Below the pieces are notes generated by a model. That model did no database searches. It was not told where the DNA came from and worked only from the letters and a program-made list of their open reading frames with translations. A DNA stretch of 64,000 nucleotides from Methylophilus medardensis (GTDB lineage Bacteria > Pseudomonadota > Gammaproteobacteria > Burkholderiales > Methylophilaceae), in the NCBI RefSeq assembly GCF_006363915.1, contig NZ_CP040946.1; one strand, written 5' to 3'. The translations under genes were made by a program, and so were the position numbers. Below, piece by piece: positions 52,271 to 60,245 of the stretch (position 1 is the stretch's first letter; every line of letters begins with the position of its first letter).

Positions 52271-53089
52271 TCAAACCGACAACTGGCGGCGTCGCAACAG
52301 CGCACCCAACACCGGCAAGCCCATCGCAAACAGCCAAATGGCGGCTGGGGCCGGGACAGGACTAATCGCACTAGGGGCAATCCCGTTGACGCTGACGCTG
52401 AAGTTATCCACGGCAACTTTTGCGTTAAAGCCATCACAAGATACATAACATAGGTTGTAAGCTACATAACCAACGCCAAAACGCAACATTCCGCTGGTGA
52501 AATCAGGTCGGTCAGTGCTAAAAATCCCCTGACTAGCAAAGTCAGCATTTAAACTCTGCCAGTCGTTGCTTGCCACAGTATTAAAACCAAAGTTTTGCCA
52601 GTTGCTATTCGTGACAGAGGTTAAATTGTCCCACAAATGATAGATGCGACCGTTTTGTTCGATTGCCGCGGTTAAAAAACCCGCACTGTTGTTTGAGTAG
52701 CTTGACTCCAGCGTCTTTGCGTCAAAACGGATATCGAGGCTGGTCAGCACACCGTCAGTGGCGGGGTTCCAAGAGGCGAATTGATAGATCATAGCGATTG
52801 TGACACCGGGCGTGTATCTCTTACCGTCGGATGCAATTGGACTATCGTAGTCTGATTTTGACACGCCCATTTGCAAGTGACTACCAGGATTTCCCCCGCT
52901 GGCAACCACCGTTTTGAGCTCTGTGGATGCATTGGTATTATTGACTGTAATGGCATGCCAATCGATGTCTGTCATATCCCCCACGACCAGACTGGTCGCC
53001 TGGGCATTACCAGCTAGATGAAAAAAACAGAGTGCGAGCGTGGCCGCGGACTTTTGATGTTGAACAGCGTAACGAAGTAATCCAAGCAT
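52271..53089 (-). CDS. PEP-CTERM type surface protein (VPAPAA variant)
   Basis: A 272-residue exported protein. Signal peptide about residues 1-30 (SAATLALCFFHLAGNAQA), then a beta-rich body with many Ser, Asn and Asp residues, two Cys close together (NLCYVSCDG), and the C-terminal sorting segment SPVPAPAAIWLFAMGLPVLG followed by ALLRRRQ. This VPxPxAxWLF form is the frequent proteobacterial variant of PEP-CTERM. The ATG at 53089 follows an AAAGG sequence; the longer open frame to 53227 is not used. It has motif site A of the putative response-regulator regulon upstream. Confidence 0.88.
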   Translation of the reverse strand: MLGLLRYAVQHQKSAATLALCFFHLAGNAQATSLVVGDMTDIDWHAITVNNTNASTELKTVVASGGNPGSHLQMGVSKSDYDSPIASDGKRYTPGVTIAMIYQFASWNPATDGVLTSLDIRFDAKTLESSYSNNSAGFLTAAIEQNGRIYHLWDNLTSVTNSNWQNFGFNTVASNDWQSLNADFASQGIFSTDRPDFTSGMLRFGVGYVAYNLCYVSCDGFNAKVAVDNFSVSVNGIAPSAISPVPAPAAIWLFAMGLPVLGALLRRRQLSV

Positions 53090-53145
53090 AGAATCAACCT
53101 TTCGATGAAGTGAACCTTGAAAAGAGCAAACACGATATCTAAAGG

Positions 53146-53190
53146 ACTCTAGCGCATAAAGATCAACAAAAACACCCCGCAAACAGGGGG
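53146..53190 (-). promoter_or_regulatory. regulon motif site A and -10 element
   Basis: Read on the minus strand: CCCCCTGTTTGCGGGGTG (53190-53173), exactly 21 nt, then TAGAGT (53151-53146), followed about 57 nt on by the PEP-CTERM ATG at 53089. Same layout as sites B and C. Confidence 0.7.
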
Positions 53191-53252
53191 GGCTGACTGC
53201 ATGGAAGTCGCCCGCCTCTGTATCCAATTGCCTTTCAAATCTTTGATGCGGA

Positions 53253-53888
53253 CTAAATTAAACCCATTTTTTGCGCGCTGATGGCCGCCTCTGCCCGGGA
53301 GGAAACGTTCAATTTTCGATAGATTTCTTTCACATAGCCGGCAATGGTGTTGCGCTTGAGGCCAAGCATATTGGCAGTCTCGACCATGGTCATGCCTTTG
53401 GCAATGATAGACAGCACCTCTTTCTCACGCTCGGTGAGTAATGCTTGCGCGTGCAGCTCGGGCAAAGGCTCATGAAAATGGCGCAATAACTTTCTGGCAA
53501 TGGCTGGCGACAAAGGAGGTTGCCCGGTGACGATGCCGTTGAGCGCCTGCACGATCGCCGCCTGTGGCTGATCTTTGAGTAAATAGCCATGCGCACCGGC
53601 GCGTAATGCAGGAAAAATATGATTATCATCGTCAAAAATGCTGGCTACGACACAAATCGTGTGCAATGAGTGGCGATTGAACCACTCAATGACGCTGACA
53701 CCGCTGCCGTCGGGCAAGCTCAGGTCAATCAGGGCGATGTCCTGCGCGGGCAGGGTAGGCAATAATGCCAGTGCTTGCTCAATCGTATTGGCTGATTGAA
53801 TATGAATAGCAGGAAAGCTTTGGCGCAACACCTCTGACAGCCATACTTGCGACTCCGGGGTATCTTCAAGAATGAAAGCTGTTTTCAT
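53253..53888 (-). CDS. NarL/LuxR-type response regulator
   Basis: A 211-residue transcription regulator. Receiver domain (1-120): acidic pair in FILEDTPES, phospho-Asp in DIALIDLSLPDGSG, and the Lys in HGYLLKDQP. C-terminal LuxR helix-turn-helix: LTEREKEVLSIIAKGMT and NTIAGYVKEIYRKL. The ATG at 53888 is chosen; a TTG 10 codons earlier is unlikely. It is divergent from an OM-protein/sensor-kinase pair that encodes its probable partner. Motif site B lies in the shared promoter. Confidence 0.92.
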   Translation of the reverse strand: MKTAFILEDTPESQVWLSEVLRQSFPAIHIQSANTIEQALALLPTLPAQDIALIDLSLPDGSGVSVIEWFNRHSLHTICVVASIFDDDNHIFPALRAGAHGYLLKDQPQAAIVQALNGIVTGQPPLSPAIARKLLRHFHEPLPELHAQALLTEREKEVLSIIAKGMTMVETANMLGLKRNTIAGYVKEIYRKLNVSSRAEAAISAQKMGLI

Positions 53889-53934
53889 GGCAACGCTGAC
53901 CAGTTTGATTGATTGCAAATAAATTAAGTTAGAG

Positions 53935-53980
53935 TGACTATATACGAAATTCTAGGTAGCACACCCCCGCAAACAGGGGG
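53935..53980 (-). promoter_or_regulatory. regulon motif site B and -10 element
   Basis: Minus strand: CCCCCTGTTTGCGGGGGTG (53980-53962), 21 nt, then TAGTCA (53940-53935), overlapping TATAGT at 53942-53937. It lies between the response regulator and the OM-protein gene and, being nearly palindromic, could serve both directions; on the plus strand TAAAAT (53989-53994) or TAGAAT (53998-54003) could act as -10. Confidence 0.7.
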
Positions 53981-54009
53981 CTCCCATTTAAAATAATTAG
54001 AATACACTC

Positions 54010-55269
54010 ATGGCCAATACAACACTTTGCCTGCGCACTTTGTCTGCTAAACCGTATTTTTTCGTATTGAGTATGTGTGCCATGGCGCCTGCATCCGCAC
54101 AAGAAGCCTTACCCACCTCAGCTTATTTTGGCTTAGAAACGATGGCGCCTGCAGGGGGTTGGGGGATTCGATTCGAGCAACGCAGTAATCATTTTGACCA
54201 CCGTTTTGATGACAACGGCCGCTTGCGTGATCTGGGGGCAAAATTCGATGCCATCGATTTAAATGCCAATGTGTTTCCGGCTTTATCGGCATTAGGCGCA
54301 AGTGCCTCATTGGGAAACACGCGCTTTAAAAGCGAAACCAACAACCAGATCAGTATTCTCACGCTCGGCTACGGCCTCACGCAGGACATCACCTTCGGCG
54401 CCATCATTCCTTATGCCATGTCACAAACGAAGATCCAGTTTGCCGTGGACGGCGGCAATGTCGGCGCAAACCCTTCTTTTGATGCTAACCAGCCGCTGGG
54501 GGCAGCAAACTTTCCGTTTGCCCCAGCAGGCGGGGGTATCGCGCCGATGGGCACCAACGGTGTGCAAAATGTGCTCAGCAACCCCGCCTTTGGTTATCAG
54601 TATAAAGCCCTACAGAATACGCGCACTGAGGGGCTAGGCGATCCCACCCTTGGCGTGTTGTGGCGCGCATACAAAGCGCCGGGAGAGAGCCTGATTATCG
54701 GGCTGGGCCTGCGATTAGGGCTAGCAAAAAAAGATGACCCAGATAACTTGTTGGACACCCCGCTAGGCGACGGCAGTCAAGACGTTCGCACACGTTTTGA
54801 GTATTTTCGTGACCTTGGCGCCAATCTCGACTTGCACCTGCTGGCGGATTACAACTGGCAAACCGCTGACAAGGCCACCATGCGCATTCCCGAGCCAGGT
54901 CAAGTATTAGCCCTGGCCAGTAGCAAACAACGTTTACGACGTGACCTAGGAGACTACTACGAAACGGACATTGAACTTGGCTACCGCTGGTCGAATTGGC
55001 GGGTATCGACCACTTGGCACCGCTACGAAAAAAAATCAGACACCTATCGCTCGAGCTTAGGCACGGACACCGCTAGCCTGCAACAAAACACCTTCACACG
55101 CGCCGACCAGTACCGCATCAGCGCCTCATGGAGCGGCATTCAGGCCTGGCAGCAAGGCAAACTGCCACTGCCCATCATTGTAAAACTAGAGCTACAAGAA
55201 ACCTTTGCTGGCCGTAATTTTGTCGATGTGAGCGATATTTACCTCCAAGTGATCACCCTATTTAAATGA
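54010..55269 (+). CDS. outer-membrane beta-barrel protein (phenol MetA-pathway-like transporter)
   Basis: A 419-residue exported protein; signal peptide to about APASA (residue 30). The rest has many short amphipathic strands, with LTLGYGLTQDITFGAIIPYA near residue 118, GLGDPTLGVLWR and a Phe/Lys terminus (LQVITLFK), the layout of the putative MetA-pathway-of-phenol-degradation barrel family. The transported compound is unknown. Its stop overlaps the start of the sensor kinase by 4 nt (ATGA), so the barrel and the kinase are made together, which suggests sensing or uptake of the same ligand. The promoter region contains motif site B. Confidence 0.8.
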   Translation: MANTTLCLRTLSAKPYFFVLSMCAMAPASAQEALPTSAYFGLETMAPAGGWGIRFEQRSNHFDHRFDDNGRLRDLGAKFDAIDLNANVFPALSALGASASLGNTRFKSETNNQISILTLGYGLTQDITFGAIIPYAMSQTKIQFAVDGGNVGANPSFDANQPLGAANFPFAPAGGGIAPMGTNGVQNVLSNPAFGYQYKALQNTRTEGLGDPTLGVLWRAYKAPGESLIIGLGLRLGLAKKDDPDNLLDTPLGDGSQDVRTRFEYFRDLGANLDLHLLADYNWQTADKATMRIPEPGQVLALASSKQRLRRDLGDYYETDIELGYRWSNWRVSTTWHRYEKKSDTYRSSLGTDTASLQQNTFTRADQYRISASWSGIQAWQQGKLPLPIIVKLELQETFAGRNFVDVSDIYLQVITLFK

Positions 55270-57155
55270 TCGTTGACACCCACTCAAGACGCTTTGCTTA
55301 TTTTGCACGCCAGCGGTGGTTGCGCGGCATACTCTGCTTGCTGTTGGTGTGTGCGCCCTTTCCTACCATGGCTGCAATTGCCAGTGGCGTCAATCTGACC
55401 CAGGGCTGGTTCACGCCCAATGCACAAACCACGCCGCCCAATGCGCAAGCAGCTTGGCAAGCGGTGAATATGCCTGATCTGTGGAAGATTCAACATCCAC
55501 AAGCCGATGGCCACGGCTGGTATCGATTTGAATTTGACTACCCCGGGCTAGACCCGCAACAGCTTTATGCACTTTATCTTTCACGACTAAGCCTCAATGG
55601 CGAGGCCTATTTGAACGGTCACAAAGTGGGCTCAGGGGGTGCATTCAGCGAGCCAGTCGCCCGCTACTGGAACCGTCCGCTGTTGTTTAACATCGCGCCC
55701 GGCGTGCTACAAACAAAACACAACACGCTCTATATTCGAATATTGGCACCACGCCATTCACAGGGCATGCTCTATGCGCCAGAGATCAACCTGCTGCAGA
55801 ACCTGCAGCCTCGTTATGAGCAGGCAAAGTTTATTCGCATCACCCTTAATCAAACCTCAAGCTTGCTGATTATCGGTATCGGCTTGTTAATGCTGAGCTT
55901 GTGGTGGCGACGCCGACAAGACACAGCATATGGCTTGTTTGGTTTGGCCGCTTTTATCTGGGCGTTGCAATCACTCAATTTTTATATCATCACGGCACCG
56001 CTGCCTACCCCGCAGTGGGAGCTATTGGTCAATGCCAGCTTTCAAGCCATTGCGACTTTGTGGCTCATTTCGTTGCTGGATTTTGTCGGTATTCGTCTGC
56101 AGCGGTTTAACCGCCTGCTATGGGCCATGTTAGTGCTTTCACCGATCAGCTTGTGGTGTATGCCCGCGGCTTATTTCACCCTAGCGACGGATTTCTGGCA
56201 TCTGTTGACCATGGCAGTGGTGGTGTTTGGCCTCACGCTGCTGGCCAGAGAAGGCTTTGTGCATCGTAATAAAGACGCAAATTTACTGCTACTGACACTG
56301 AGTCTGATTTTGCTGTTTGCTTTTCATGACTGGCTGATCCATACCAACATTGCAGGACTCAACCAATGGATGACTGGGGAAGAATATCTGATGCAGTTTT
56401 CTGCCCCCGTGCTATTTCTGATCGTGGGCCTGATGATGACCTCGCGCTACGTGGGCGCACTCAATAACTACGAGCAACTCAACTTGCAACTTGAACAACG
56501 GGTCATTTCAAAACACCAAGAACTCAACCAAAACTTTCAACAATTACAATCGATTCTCAAAGAGCAGGCCACGCTTGAAGAACGCGAGCGCATCTATCAG
56601 GATTTGCATGACGATCTTGGTGCGAAGTTGCTCACGCTGGTGTATCGGGCGCAAACACCGCACAACGCCGAGCTGGCCCGATCTGCGTTGCAAGACTTGC
56701 GCGATGTGGTCTCGCGTGCCGGCGCAGAGAGTGTACCCGTCACTTATGCCATGGCAGATTACCGCATTGAATGCGAAAAACGGCTAAGTGATGTGCATAT
56801 TCAGCTGATTTGGGATAACCAAATTTGTGAGGAGCACCTGCACCTAACACAACCGCAAGTGCTCAATCTAGGCCGGATTATTCGCGAAGCCGTCTCCAAC
56901 GTCATTCGGCATGCCCAGGCTACGCGTGTGAGCATCCGTTTGTGTGCAAATCATGCCTACTTGCAACTAGATATCTGCGATGACGGCATCGGCTTGCCCA
57001 ACACTCACGACAATACCAAAGGACGTGGTTTAAGCAATATCCAAAAACGGGCCGCGCTATTGGGCGGAGAAATCCACTTTGCGTCCGCTGACAACGGCGG
57101 ACTTCGACTGAGCCTCCGCCTGCCCCGGCAACATTTACAAGTCAAACAGACCTGA
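55266..57155 (+). CDS. membrane sensor histidine kinase (HPK7/NarX-like transmitter)
   Basis: A 629-residue kinase. After a signal/anchor helix (about 21-37) comes a periplasmic beta-sandwich (40-175, WYRFEFDYPGLDPQ, LNGEAYLNGHKVG) like a carbohydrate-binding or DISM extracellular module, then about seven hydrophobic segments (195-405), a coiled coil (405-440) and a HisKA_3 helix with phospho-His in IYQDLHDDLGAKL (near residue 449). The ATPase has the N-box REAVSNVIRHA, DDGIGLP and GRGLSNIQKRA. It should phosphorylate the divergent NarL-type regulator. Motif site C lies 29 nt after its stop. Confidence 0.9.
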   Translation: MIVDTHSRRFAYFARQRWLRGILCLLLVCAPFPTMAAIASGVNLTQGWFTPNAQTTPPNAQAAWQAVNMPDLWKIQHPQADGHGWYRFEFDYPGLDPQQLYALYLSRLSLNGEAYLNGHKVGSGGAFSEPVARYWNRPLLFNIAPGVLQTKHNTLYIRILAPRHSQGMLYAPEINLLQNLQPRYEQAKFIRITLNQTSSLLIIGIGLLMLSLWWRRRQDTAYGLFGLAAFIWALQSLNFYIITAPLPTPQWELLVNASFQAIATLWLISLLDFVGIRLQRFNRLLWAMLVLSPISLWCMPAAYFTLATDFWHLLTMAVVVFGLTLLAREGFVHRNKDANLLLLTLSLILLFAFHDWLIHTNIAGLNQWMTGEEYLMQFSAPVLFLIVGLMMTSRYVGALNNYEQLNLQLEQRVISKHQELNQNFQQLQSILKEQATLEERERIYQDLHDDLGAKLLTLVYRAQTPHNAELARSALQDLRDVVSRAGAESVPVTYAMADYRIECEKRLSDVHIQLIWDNQICEEHLHLTQPQVLNLGRIIREAVSNVIRHAQATRVSIRLCANHAYLQLDICDDGIGLPNTHDNTKGRGLSNIQKRAALLGGEIHFASADNGGLRLSLRLPRQHLQVKQT

Positions 57156-57183
57156 CCCTAGTCGCTTGCTTTACCCTGTTCTG

Positions 57184-57229
57184 CCCCCCTGTTCAGGGGG
57201 TGCACTTAGCACACAAAACTCACTAGTAT
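57184..57229 (+). promoter_or_regulatory. regulon motif site C and -10 element
   Basis: CCCCCCTGTTCAGGGGGTG (57184-57202), 21 nt, then TAGTAT (57224-57229), about 41 nt before the PEP-CTERM ATG at 57271. A partial copy CCCTGTTC precedes it near 57174. Confidence 0.7.
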
Positions 57230-57270
57230 TGGATCGTATTAATTTAGCCATCCATTCACAGGAGATGTTT

Positions 57271-57960
57271 ATGAGTTCATGCAAAAAGTACCTAAGCCGG
57301 ATTGTTGTGGCAGCATTATTCGCAAGTAGCTTCACTGCCGCACAAGCTGCAACTTCAACGGCAATCTTCTGGGGGCCAAGCGCTTACCTTTCCGCAAATG
57401 ATATTCCTGTCGGTTTTTATGCCGGCGGCAGCCCACAGCTGCTAGACACGCTTGAGGATGGTTCGTTGGATGCCTCTCTGAGCGCAAATAATGGCGCTGT
57501 GTATGGCCCTACTGGCATTGCAGATTCGGTAGATTCGGATGATGGCAACATTGACGGCTTCGGGACCGCCGGGCGCAGTTGGTTTTCCGGCACAGTGACG
57601 TTTACCTTTGTTGGCAACGGCCCCTTGCCAACCGCCTTTGGTCTCGTCTGGACCGATGGCTCAGGCACAATTACCTTTAGTGCCCAAGATGCCAATGGTC
57701 AATCGCTTGGCTCTAACGCATTTAATGGGATTCCAGACAACACTTTTGGCGGCACCACCGGCGATGACCGTTTTTTTGGAGTGCAATTTGCAGGTGGGAT
57801 TAAATCGATCACGATCGGCACAGGCGGTGGCATTGAAGTAGATCATATCCAGTATGGACAAATGGTGAGCAGCGTGCCGGAGCCATCTTTAGCCCTAATG
57901 TTAAGCCTGGGCTTGATGAGTCTAATTAATCTGCGTCGTAAAAACGATACCACTACTTAA
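57271..57960 (+). CDS. PEP-CTERM sorting domain protein
   Basis: A 229-residue exported protein with signal peptide (VVAALFASSFTAAQA), a glycine- and aspartate-rich beta-type body (TVTFTFVGNGPLPTAFGLVW is a strand-rich stretch), and the C-terminal SVPEPSLALMLSLGLM plus the basic end NLRRKND. The second ATG (57271) is chosen because AGGAG ends 6 nt before it; the first ATG (57265) abuts the AGGAG. It probably shares a transcript with the following PEP-CTERM gene (46-nt gap). Expression is probably driven from motif site C. Confidence 0.9.
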   Translation: MSSCKKYLSRIVVAALFASSFTAAQAATSTAIFWGPSAYLSANDIPVGFYAGGSPQLLDTLEDGSLDASLSANNGAVYGPTGIADSVDSDDGNIDGFGTAGRSWFSGTVTFTFVGNGPLPTAFGLVWTDGSGTITFSAQDANGQSLGSNAFNGIPDNTFGGTTGDDRFFGVQFAGGIKSITIGTGGGIEVDHIQYGQMVSSVPEPSLALMLSLGLMSLINLRRKNDTTT

Positions 57961-58006
57961 AAATGACGGCCTGATTGATTCATATTTTTGCAATAGGGAG
58001 AACCGC

Positions 58007-58762
58007 ATGTATCGTCTAATCACTCAGGTCATCGCTATTTGCTTTGCCAGTACGATGGCCGCCCCGGCTTCTGCTGCATTCACGGTTTACAGCGATCAAG
58101 CAAGTTTTTTAGCCGCAGCAGGCACACTCAGCACCGAAACCTTTAACAATGTGAGTGCTGATATTGCCGCCAGCAGCGCAGGGGCGGCGATCGCCGATTT
58201 CACCGTCAATGGGAATGCGATAGTTGACGCGCCGTCAACCTCGATAGACATCAACGGCACAGGCAACCTTTACCTCAACATCTCTTACGGTGGCTGGGCG
58301 GACTTGATATTTAATCAGCCGATCACCGCATTTGGCATGAAGATGAACAATAGTCGCCTGCAGTTACTATCTATCAATATTGACCGTATTGGGACCGGCA
58401 CGGGTGAATATCATCACATTGCTTCGTATGCAGCGCCCGACCCTTATGTCAATGATCAATCTTTCAACGGGTTTCTCGGCTTCACCTCTGATATGGCATT
58501 TAACCGTATTGTATTTTCAGGGACCGGATGTTGTGCCAGTACATTTGCTGTGGATGATGTGGTCTACGCCACGACCCTCGCCAACCCGGTGCCTGAGCCA
58601 CTTAATCGAAGCTTGCTAGGCAGTGGTTTGGTCACCTTGCTTATACTTAGCAGAAAAAACGCGGTGATTCAGCTTGCCTTGGCACTTGCTGGTGCACATA
58701 CCGCGCATAGTGCCAACGCAAATGCTAGCGCATCAACTTCACTTAGGCATCTTTCCACTTAA
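58007..58762 (+). CDS. PEP-CTERM protein with aberrant tail (probable frameshift)
   Basis: A 251-residue exported protein as read: signal peptide (IAICFASTMAAPASA), a fold like other PEP-CTERM bodies (FTVYSDQASFLAAAG start, WADLIFNQPITAFGMKMNN) and VPEPLNRSLLGSGLVTLLIL then SRKN. Instead of ending there the frame continues for 33 residues of Ala/Ser/His-rich text and overlaps the converging thioredoxin-like gene by 20 nt. A run of six A (58654-58659) lies exactly at SRK; with one A fewer the frame would end SRKTR at a TGA at 58665-58667, a normal PEP-CTERM end. So either an error, a recent indel or slippage. A GGGAG precedes the ATG. Confidence 0.85.
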   Translation: MYRLITQVIAICFASTMAAPASAAFTVYSDQASFLAAAGTLSTETFNNVSADIAASSAGAAIADFTVNGNAIVDAPSTSIDINGTGNLYLNISYGGWADLIFNQPITAFGMKMNNSRLQLLSINIDRIGTGTGEYHHIASYAAPDPYVNDQSFNGFLGFTSDMAFNRIVFSGTGCCASTFAVDDVVYATTLANPVPEPLNRSLLGSGLVTLLILSRKNAVIQLALALAGAHTAHSANANASASTSLRHLST

Positions 58763-59297
58763 TAGAGCAGCCGATGCTGGCAATCTGCTCGCGCGGACCT
58801 GCACCAGTCTCGGCCACCTGCTGCATGGCCTTAAATAACTCTCGTGTGCTCTCGGGGGCGGTCTCTTTACGGCTTTCATCAAAACGACCGCGGTACTGTA
58901 AGGCGAAATCTTTGTTAAAGCCAAAAAAATCTGGGGTGCACACCGCATCATAAGCTTTCGCGACCTGCTGGGTTTCATCCAGTAAATAGGCGAAGGGTAA
59001 CGCGAGTGCCTCAAACAATTTTTTCATCTCGCTAGGGCTGTCTTCAGGATAATCCGAGGGATCATTGGACATGATAGCCACCGTATTCACACCCAGTGCT
59101 TTTAATGCGGTGACGTCAGCGATCAAGCGCGGCAGAATTGCCTTCACATATGGGCAATGGTTACAGATAAACATTACCAGCAGGCCACGCGGGCCCATAC
59201 TGTCAGCAAGGCTGACCATACTGCCATAGACATCGGGCAGGTTGAATTCGGGGGCTTTCCAGCCAAAATCGCACACGGGTGGGCTAATGCTTGCCAT
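58743..59297 (-). CDS. thioredoxin-like peroxiredoxin/TlpA family protein
   Basis: A 184-residue protein of the AhpC/TSA thioredoxin-like group. It has CNHCPYVKAILPRL, where CxxC replaces the usual single peroxidatic Cys, and a second conserved CTPDFFGF. No signal peptide is visible, so it should be cytoplasmic. Such CNHCPY proteins are common in bacteria; their redox partner and substrate are not established. It is divergent from rsmE, and its stop overlaps the tail of the aberrant PEP-CTERM frame. Confidence 0.88.
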   Translation of the reverse strand: MASISPPVCDFGWKAPEFNLPDVYGSMVSLADSMGPRGLLVMFICNHCPYVKAILPRLIADVTALKALGVNTVAIMSNDPSDYPEDSPSEMKKLFEALALPFAYLLDETQQVAKAYDAVCTPDFFGFNKDFALQYRGRFDESRKETAPESTRELFKAMQQVAETGAGPREQIASIGCSIKWKDA

Positions 59298-59409
59298 TAA
59301 AATGACTCCTGCTGATCATTGAAACCACTATGGTACGTGATTCAGTCGGTGAGGTGAATCTTGCTTTGATGCCGTGCCCGCTTTAGCCATTTTGGTTACA
59401 ATGACAAGC

Positions 59410-60144
59410 ATGAGTAATTTACGATTTCATCATCCGTCAGCATTAACCATCGGCACACACACGGCCTTAAGCGAGAACGCCATGGCGCATGCCGTGCGGG
59501 TAATGCGTTTAAAAGTAGGGGATACGCTACATCTATTTTGCGGCGATGGGTTTGATTATGCCTGCGCCCTCACCAGCATTGAAAAAAAGTCTGCGCAGGT
59601 TGAGGTGCTCAGCCGCAAAGCCATTGAGTGTGAATCGCCGCTGTCGATCCGGCTGTTGCAGGGCATCTCCAGTGGGGATCGCATGGACTTCACCATTCAA
59701 AAAGCGGTTGAACTGGGTGTCACCGAGATTTATCCGTTGAGTACTGAGCGTTGTGTGACCAAGCTCAGTGGCGACCGTGCCGAAAAACGGACTGAACATT
59801 GGCAAGGGGTCGCCATCGCCGCCTGTGAGCAAAGTGGACGCGCCATTGTGCCCACCGTCCATGCCCCGCTCAGCTTAGTGCAATGCCTGGGCCAGCATGC
59901 CTCGCCAGAGACGCTCAACCTGATACTAGACCCCGTTGGCGCGCAGCGACTAGCCAGCTTTAGCAAGCCTCAACAAATGATTCAGTTATTGATCGGCCCC
60001 GAGGGCGGCTTAAGTGCGGCCGAAATTGCACTTGCCAGACAACACCACTTTCAATCGATCGTGATTGGCCCCCGCATCTTACGCACCGAAACCGCGGCAC
60101 TCACTGCGATCGCGAGCATGCAGGCGCTATGGGGCGACTTTTAG
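59410..60144 (+). CDS. rsmE: 16S rRNA (uracil-1498-N3)-methyltransferase
   Basis: A SPOUT-fold methyltransferase that modifies U1498 in the decoding region of 16S rRNA. Of the 244 residues, the N-terminal PUA-like part (HAVRVMRLKVGDTLHLFCGDG) and the trefoil-knot motifs LLIGPEGGLSAAEIALAR and LGPRILRTETAAL-like IGPRILRTETAALTAI are clear. Start: MSNLRFHHP at 59410 fits the family; ATG at 59401 and GTG at 59374 are alternatives without Shine-Dalgarno support. Confidence 0.93.
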   Translation: MSNLRFHHPSALTIGTHTALSENAMAHAVRVMRLKVGDTLHLFCGDGFDYACALTSIEKKSAQVEVLSRKAIECESPLSIRLLQGISSGDRMDFTIQKAVELGVTEIYPLSTERCVTKLSGDRAEKRTEHWQGVAIAACEQSGRAIVPTVHAPLSLVQCLGQHASPETLNLILDPVGAQRLASFSKPQQMIQLLIGPEGGLSAAEIALARQHHFQSIVIGPRILRTETAALTAIASMQALWGDF

Positions 60145-60245
60145 CACCTAAGGAACCGATGCATCATGTTTCATGATCAAGCAACACTGGCGTGGATGGC
60201 TCGCGCCCCAATCCACACCCACGGCTTTCTCAAGAGGCGTTGCGC

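Noticed and set aside
57181..57202. Site C as the terminator of the sensor-kinase gene
   Set aside because: CCCCCCTG/CAGGGGG could form a hairpin, but no T-tract follows, the same motif recurs before two other promoters with the same spacing, and it fits an operator better.
52271..58762. A possible exosortase gene near the PEP-CTERM genes
   Set aside because: I looked for the exosortase pattern of a multi-helix membrane protein with conserved Cys and Arg motifs; the only membrane protein here is the sensor kinase. The enzyme must be elsewhere.
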